From an uncultured Lentisphaeria bacterium (GTDB taxonomy: Bacteria > Verrucomicrobiota > Lentisphaeria > JABSQK01 > CAJWLW01), in the NCBI GenBank assembly GCA_913042885.1, contig CAJWLW010000180.1:1-9638 (forward strand): DNA of 9,638 nt, in the 5' to 3' direction. Below, in pieces: positions 5,532 to 9,638 of the stretch (the stretch's first letter is position 1; each line of letters opens with the position of its first letter). The position numbers and the translations under genes were made by a program. The notes beneath the pieces were generated by a model. The model was not told the DNA's origin and did not search any database. It saw only the letters and a program-made list of their open reading frames with translations.

Positions 5532-8360
5532 CTACCGTGATGCGCGCTCGACGAGGTAGATGAACGACTGGTAGATCCGGCCAGTGGCAATCGACAGGCC
5601 GAGCTCGCAGGTGCGGCTGCTCGAGTAACACCGGTCGCAGCCGGAAGCCGTCACTTCGGCGGCCTCGGCACGTGTCGCCGCAGCCGGAAGCTCGGGAAAC
5701 AGCAGACCACGATCGCCGGCGAATCCGCAGCATCCTGCGTGCACCGGCACGGACGACGATTCGGCACAGGCGTTGGCAATGGCGGTGAACTTGCCGTCCA
5801 GGCCCATCTTGGTGACGGAACAGACGGGATGCAGAACGACTTTGTCGGCGATCGGCTGCAGCTCGAGATTGGGCAGCAGATGGTCGTGCACGAATGCAAC
5901 GCTGTCGAGGATTTCGAGCTTGTCGTAACGCTCCCGGTTGGCGGGCGTGAGGTCGTCGCGACAGGTCGTCATGGTATGGGTGCACGGGCTGGTGTCGAGG
6001 ACGATCGGCAGCTTGCCGCCGTCCGACCAAATCCACATGCGGTCGACCAGTATGTTGACGGTTTGGACGTAGGCCTCGGTAAATCCCTTGGAAGAGAACG
6101 GGGTGCCGCAGCATTGTCCGGCACAGTTGTCGGGAATCCACAACGGCTTGCCGGCGCGTTCGGCGATCGACAACATGGCCGACCACAATGGCTCGCCGGC
6201 ATCCTCCCCCGGCAACGAGCCCATGGTACGGGTCACGCAGGTCGGAAAGTAAACTGCGACAGCACCGTCTTTAGGATTGCCTGGAAAATTCACTGCGGCC
6301 GGCTTCGGCATGTGGGTCGACCACGTCGGCAGTTTCGTCCCGAGCACAGCGCCGACAAGGCGGGCGCCGAACCGGACGGCACCCGCACCGAGAATCTTTT
6401 GGGTCAAGTGCCCGAGACGCAGGCTGAGCCGGACCAAAGACTCGAGGCGCGCCAGACGATCGGCAAACCACACCGCCCTGGCATGTGCTTTCTGGTCGTG
6501 GCCGTCGCAGCGCAGGCGTTTGACGAGTTTTCCGGTGTCGATCGCGACCGGACAGGCAGTGGCGCACAAGCCGTCGGCGGCACAGGTGTCGAGGCCGTCG
6601 TAACGGTAGGAATCGCGCAGGCTGGCCAAGGTGGCTCCGTCGTTGTCAGCGGCCTGAAGCCTTGCCATTTCGCGGCGCACGACAATTCGCTGGCGCGGCG
6701 TCAGCGTGAGGTCGCGGCTCGGACATTTCGGTTCGCAGAAGCCACACTCGATACAGGTGTCCGACTCCGGATCGATCGTTGGCAGCGATTTGAGGTTCTT
6801 GATGTGGGCGTTCGGGTCGTCATTGATAATGACCCCCGGGTTGAGCAGGTTCTGCGGATCGATCAGCTGCTTGAGCTCGGCCATGACAGCATAGGCCTCA
6901 CCGCCCCACTCGGCTTCAACGAAGGGCGCCATGTTACGGCCGGTACCGTGCTCCGCCTTGACGGCACCGCCGTATTTGTCCACGACCAGCGCAACGATGT
7001 CGCGTATGAAGCGGTCGTACTTGTCAATCGCCGGCTGGTCATTGAAGGATTGGGTGATGACGAAATGCAGGTTGCCGTCTTTGGCATGACCAAAAATGAT
7101 ACCGTCGGGATACTTGTGCTGCTGAAAGAGCGACTGCAGGTCGACAACGGCATCGGCGAGTCGGTCGACGGGAAATACGATGTCCTCGATAATCACCGAT
7201 GTTCCGAGTTTGCGCACGGCGCCGACGGACGGAAACAAGCCTTTGCGGATCTTCCACAGCGCCGCCTGCCGGTCAGGATTATCAGTGAAATTCGGCGGAT
7301 GCACGAGGCTCAGTCGTTCGCAGACGTCGGCTGCAGCCACGATGCGGTCGGCCAGCTCGCCGGTGGTGGCAGTCTGGTACTCGACAAGGATGGCGGCAGC
7401 TGTGTCCGGCAAGCCCTTCATCTCCGCCAAAGCGCCTTTCTGGTTTTCAACGGAGCGCAGCGATGCACGGTCCATCAATTCCAGCGCCACGGCGCCGGAG
7501 TCGCGAAGCGGCACGATGGCAGCGGAGGCGTCGCGGATGTTCGCGAAAAACAGGACGCCGGTGTATTTGCAGGGCAGGTCGGGCACGGTGTTGAGGACGG
7601 CTTCGGCAATGAAAGCGAGCGTCCCCTCGGAGCCGATCAGCAGGTGCCGCATGATTTCGACCGGCTTGCTGTAGTCGAGCAGGGCATTGAGGGCGTACCC
7701 GGTCGTGTTCTTGGTGCGGTACTTGTGGCGGATGGTAGCGACCAGCTCGGGATTGGCCTCAAGGCGCTTTTTAAGTGCAAGCAGGCCGTCGGCGATCTCC
7801 GGGCAGGTGTCGACAAACCGGGTGTTGCCATCGACGGCGGCAGTGTCGATGCACGTTCCATCGGGCAGCATAAAGGTGAGGGACTCGAGGGTGTGATAGG
7901 AATTCTGGGCAACACCGCAGCACATGCCGCTGGCATTGTTGGCAAGGATACCGCCCATCATGCAGGCGTTGATCGAGGCGGGGTCGGGGCCGATTTTAGT
8001 TCTGTACGGACGCAGTATGCGATTGACCGTGGCACCGATGATGCCGGGCTGCACGCGCACTCTGGCCCCTTCGTCTTCGACGCTGACACGACGCCAGAAC
8101 TTCGAGAGATCAACGAGAATACCACTGGTGACGGCCTGGCCGGAGAGGCTGGTGCCGGCGGCACGGAAGGTGAGCGGGACGCGGCGCTGGCGGCTGAGCT
8201 CGAACAGCGCCCGGACTTCTTCGATACTGTCCGGCTGCACAACGGCCTGCGGGATAAGCCGGTAGACGCTGGCGTCGCTGGCATAGGCGATGAGGTCGAT
8301 GGGACGTGTCAGCACCCGTTCCGGCGCAATGATGTCACTGAGTTCGACGCTGAGTTCCAT
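5532..8360 (-). CDS. FAD/Fe-S D-lactate (D-2-hydroxyacid) dehydrogenase, Dld-II/YdiJ type
   Basis: This 942-residue flavo-iron-sulfur enzyme oxidises a D-2-hydroxyacid, most likely D-lactate, and passes electrons toward the quinone or cytochrome pool. Domains in order are: a PCMH-type FAD-binding domain (about 35-265; FRAAGTSLSGQA, GGILANNASGM, GSEGTLAFI); an FAD-linked oxidase C-terminal domain (about 280-515; GHAKDGNLHF, EHGTGRNMAP, NLLNPGVI); a two-cluster ferredoxin-like segment (CIECGFCEPKCP at 536-547, CAADGLCATACP at 593-604); and cysteine-rich CCG domains (DNCAGQCCG, HPVCS, HAGCCGFAGD). This is the single-chain layout of Shewanella Dld-II, and is about the right length. YdiJ (D-2-hydroxyglutarate) is a close alternative. 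The ATG at 8360, with AGG 6 nt upstream, is preferred to a TTG at 8405, because the latter lies inside the terminator hairpin of the preceding gene. No lactate permease or regulator is adjacent within the window. Confidence 0.92.
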   Translation of the reverse strand: MELSVELSDIIAPERVLTRPIDLIAYASDASVYRLIPQAVVQPDSIEEVRALFELSRQRRVPLTFRAAGTSLSGQAVTSGILVDLSKFWRRVSVEDEGARVRVQPGIIGATVNRILRPYRTKIGPDPASINACMMGGILANNASGMCCGVAQNSYHTLESLTFMLPDGTCIDTAAVDGNTRFVDTCPEIADGLLALKKRLEANPELVATIRHKYRTKNTTGYALNALLDYSKPVEIMRHLLIGSEGTLAFIAEAVLNTVPDLPCKYTGVLFFANIRDASAAIVPLRDSGAVALELMDRASLRSVENQKGALAEMKGLPDTAAAILVEYQTATTGELADRIVAAADVCERLSLVHPPNFTDNPDRQAALWKIRKGLFPSVGAVRKLGTSVIIEDIVFPVDRLADAVVDLQSLFQQHKYPDGIIFGHAKDGNLHFVITQSFNDQPAIDKYDRFIRDIVALVVDKYGGAVKAEHGTGRNMAPFVEAEWGGEAYAVMAELKQLIDPQNLLNPGVIINDDPNAHIKNLKSLPTIDPESDTCIECGFCEPKCPSRDLTLTPRQRIVVRREMARLQAADNDGATLASLRDSYRYDGLDTCAADGLCATACPVAIDTGKLVKRLRCDGHDQKAHARAVWFADRLARLESLVRLSLRLGHLTQKILGAGAVRFGARLVGAVLGTKLPTWSTHMPKPAAVNFPGNPKDGAVAVYFPTCVTRTMGSLPGEDAGEPLWSAMLSIAERAGKPLWIPDNCAGQCCGTPFSSKGFTEAYVQTVNILVDRMWIWSDGGKLPIVLDTSPCTHTMTTCRDDLTPANRERYDKLEILDSVAFVHDHLLPNLELQPIADKVVLHPVCSVTKMGLDGKFTAIANACAESSSVPVHAGCCGFAGDRGLLFPELPAAATRAEAAEVTASGCDRCYSSSRTCELGLSIATGRIYQSFIYLVERASR

Positions 8361-8386
8361 GCAAAGCCTGGCCACGGCTGCCTGTG

Positions 8387-8424
8387 AATAAAAAAACTCC
8401 GGCAATCAAAGGGATTACCGGAGT
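8387..8424 (-). terminator. Rho-independent terminator of the sigma factor gene
   Basis: On the minus strand a 12-bp stem (ACTCCGGTAATC pairing with GATTGCCGGAGT, one G-T wobble) closes a 5-nt loop and runs directly into a T-rich tract (TTTTTTATT). It begins 41 nt after the sigma stop codon. The plus strand has no T-tract after the stem, so termination is one-directional. It separates the sigma gene from the dehydrogenase. Confidence 0.92.
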
Positions 8425-8427
8425 CGG

Positions 8428-8456
8428 AATATGCGTCGGCGTTGCGGACTGGGCAA
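8428..8456 (-). promoter_or_regulatory. Possible promoter of the dehydrogenase gene
   Basis: On the minus strand TTGCCC (8456-8451) and CATATT (8433-8428) are 17 bp apart, each matching consensus at 4 of 6. It is the only hexamer pair with correct spacing that I see between the sigma stop and the dehydrogenase ATG. Its expected start point would fall near 8421, inside the 5' arm of the terminator stem. Confidence 0.25.
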
Positions 8457-8464
8457 CACACGCC

Positions 8465-9637
8465 TTACTTATAGTACACGTTCAGGGCCATCTGGACTTC
8501 GTTGAGGCATTTCTCTCCAAAGAATCGGATGCCCAGGAGCTCCTGTGGCGACTTGATGGCCAGTTCCGCGACGGTCTCGATACCAGCGGAGCGCAGGCTG
8601 TTGAGACTGCGCGTCGATATCTTGAGGGCATCGAGGCTGGACCTCGAAGCACCGAGCTTGCCGTTGTATTCGCGCTGCCGCTTGAAATCGACGATCGGAT
8701 CGCCAGTGCCCAGGCCGCGGCGGTTTCGGGCAGCGCGCGCGACACCGGCCTTGGCGTCATTCAGCGGCGGCAGGATGGGCATCGGATCGACTTCTTCTTC
8801 CTGGCGTTTGCCATCGTTGTCGTAGGTCTCATCCTCGATCATCGCGCGCAGTTTCTTGAGAGACTGCATCTGGATCTGGCGGACGCGCTCACGGGTACGG
8901 CCGATAATACGGCTGACTTCCTCGAGAGTCTTGGGGCGGCTGCCATCAAGACCGTAACGCATGACCAGGATGGTCTTTTCGCGTTCGTCGAGGTTATGGA
9001 TGAGGCCACGCAGCCTTTGGATGCTCTCACTGTCCTCGATGATCTCATCGGGGGTACAGGCGGAAGAGTCGGGAATGATGTCTTCGAAGCTGCCTTCTTC
9101 GCCTTTCTGAATCGGATCGTGCAGGGAGAAGGTCTTGAGGTCGGCGAGCTTGAGACCCTGGACGGTACGCTTGGTGAAGTCGAGGTGTTCGGCGATCTCA
9201 GTGTCGGTCGGCGCGCGGCCGAGCTTCTCGGTCAGCTGGATCTTGGCAGTGCGGATTTTGTTGATCTTACCGGCGGACGCGACGGGTACGCGAATGGTGC
9301 GGCTTTTCTGAGACAGGGCACGGCGCATGGATTGCTTGATCCACCAAGCCGAATAACTGCTGAACTTGGCTCCCTTCGCCGGATCGAACTTCTCGGCGGC
9401 TCGCATGAGCCCGATGTTCCCCTCAGATATGAGATCCAGAAGCGGTAGACCAAAGCCCTTGAAATCATGGGCGATTTTGACAACCAAGCGCAGATTCGCC
9501 TTGATCAGCTTCTGCCGTGCCATCTCATCCCCAGCCTTGATCTTGGCAGCCAGCTCGACTTCCTCTTCCTTGCTGATCAAAGGGATCTCGCCTATATCTT
9601 GCATATAGGCTTTCATTGGATCATTCTTGTGGTACAT
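8465..9637 (-). CDS. rpoD: Housekeeping-type sigma-70 factor with a C-terminal alpha-CTD-like domain
   Basis: This is an RNA polymerase sigma factor of 390 visible residues. Region 1.2 starts almost at once (NDPMKAYMQDIGEIPLIS, 5-22). Regions 2.1-2.4 run about 41-118 (KANLRLVVKIAHDF, DLISEGNIGLMRA, KFSSYSAWWIKQ, RTIRVPVA), region 3 about 119-200, and region 4 about 205-266. The region 4.2 helix-turn-helix has TRERVRQI, keeping the Arg, Glu and Arg that read TTGACA. Region 1.1 is absent, or lies off the window: the ATG is one base from the edge, so the start is not certain. After a charged linker (267-333), residues 334-387 match RNA polymerase alpha C-terminal domain: LKISTRSLNSLRSAGIETV, then QELLGI, then FGEKCLNEV. 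This is not part of ordinary RpoD. The gene ends in a normal TAA followed by a strong terminator, so the extension is a genuine end rather than read-through. The symbol reflects group 1-like regions 2 and 4; a group 2 paralogue cannot be excluded. Confidence 0.95.
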   Translation of the reverse strand: MYHKNDPMKAYMQDIGEIPLISKEEEVELAAKIKAGDEMARQKLIKANLRLVVKIAHDFKGFGLPLLDLISEGNIGLMRAAEKFDPAKGAKFSSYSAWWIKQSMRRALSQKSRTIRVPVASAGKINKIRTAKIQLTEKLGRAPTDTEIAEHLDFTKRTVQGLKLADLKTFSLHDPIQKGEEGSFEDIIPDSSACTPDEIIEDSESIQRLRGLIHNLDEREKTILVMRYGLDGSRPKTLEEVSRIIGRTRERVRQIQMQSLKKLRAMIEDETYDNDGKRQEEEVDPMPILPPLNDAKAGVARAARNRRGLGTGDPIVDFKRQREYNGKLGASRSSLDALKISTRSLNSLRSAGIETVAELAIKSPQELLGIRFFGEKCLNEVQMALNVYYK

Positions 9638-9638
9638 T

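Noticed and set aside
5739..8387. An 882-codon open frame on the plus strand opposite the dehydrogenase gene
   Set aside because: It lies entirely antisense to a gene with clear FAD and Fe-S motifs. Its translation has no recognisable domain and is rich in Gly, Asp, Val, His and Arg, as expected when a GC-rich gene is read from the other strand.
8384..9448. A 354-codon open frame on the plus strand opposite the sigma factor gene
   Set aside because: It is antisense to an unmistakable sigma factor, has no family resemblance, and its start sits in the terminator region. It is a by-product of codon bias.
1..9638. CRISPR arrays, tRNA or rRNA genes, insertion sequences, integrase or attachment sites
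   Set aside because: No direct-repeat/spacer pattern, cloverleaf, transposase motif or terminal inverted repeat was seen; nearly all of the window is occupied by six ordinary-length genes.

Overview
The window is GC-rich DNA carrying six protein genes with almost no spare sequence. The short sigma factor (region 1.2 to region 4), together with a phytanoyl-CoA dioxygenase-like protein, a ceramidase-fold protein, a LamG protein and an unclassified TIM-barrel hydrolase, suggests an uncultured bacterium of the PVC group (Verrucomicrobiota, Lentisphaerota, Planctomycetota) or a neighbouring phylum such as Hydrogenedentota or Poribacteria. This placement is an inference from gene content and from the style of the sigma protein; no rRNA is present to settle it.

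Layout. At 3-533 (+) is the 3' part of a PhyH-family Fe(II)/2-oxoglutarate dioxygenase. It converges, 8 bp apart, on a two-gene minus-strand operon. The first gene of that operon (3591-1849) encodes a LamG-type jelly-roll domain split by seven propeller-like repeats. The second (1834-542) encodes a neutral-ceramidase-fold protein that lacks the usual nucleophilic serine. The second gene's Shine-Dalgarno sequence overlaps the stop codon of the first. A divergent intergenic region (about 3592-3782) has two candidate promoters whose -35 hexamers lie back to back inside a 16-bp dyad. On its other side is a TIM-barrel glycoside-hydrolase-like gene (3783-5435, +). None of these catabolic-looking proteins shows a signal peptide where the N-terminus is visible, so they probably act in the cytoplasm on imported substrates.

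The right half holds two minus-strand genes of more central function. One is a large FAD/Fe-S D-lactate or D-2-hydroxyacid dehydrogenase of the Dld-II/YdiJ type (8360-5532). Upstream of it is a housekeeping-type sigma-70 factor (9637-8465), which ends in a strong intrinsic terminator (8387-8424).

The standout observation is in the sigma factor. After a complete region 4.2 and a charged linker of about 65 residues, it ends in a domain of about 55 residues that aligns closely with the C-terminal domain of RNA polymerase alpha subunit. Most of the residues that let alpha-CTD bind the DNA minor groove (R265, N268, G296, K298 and E302 in E. coli numbering) are present, while the acidic '261 determinant' that normally touches sigma is not. 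The protein therefore looks like a sigma factor carrying its own UP-element reader.
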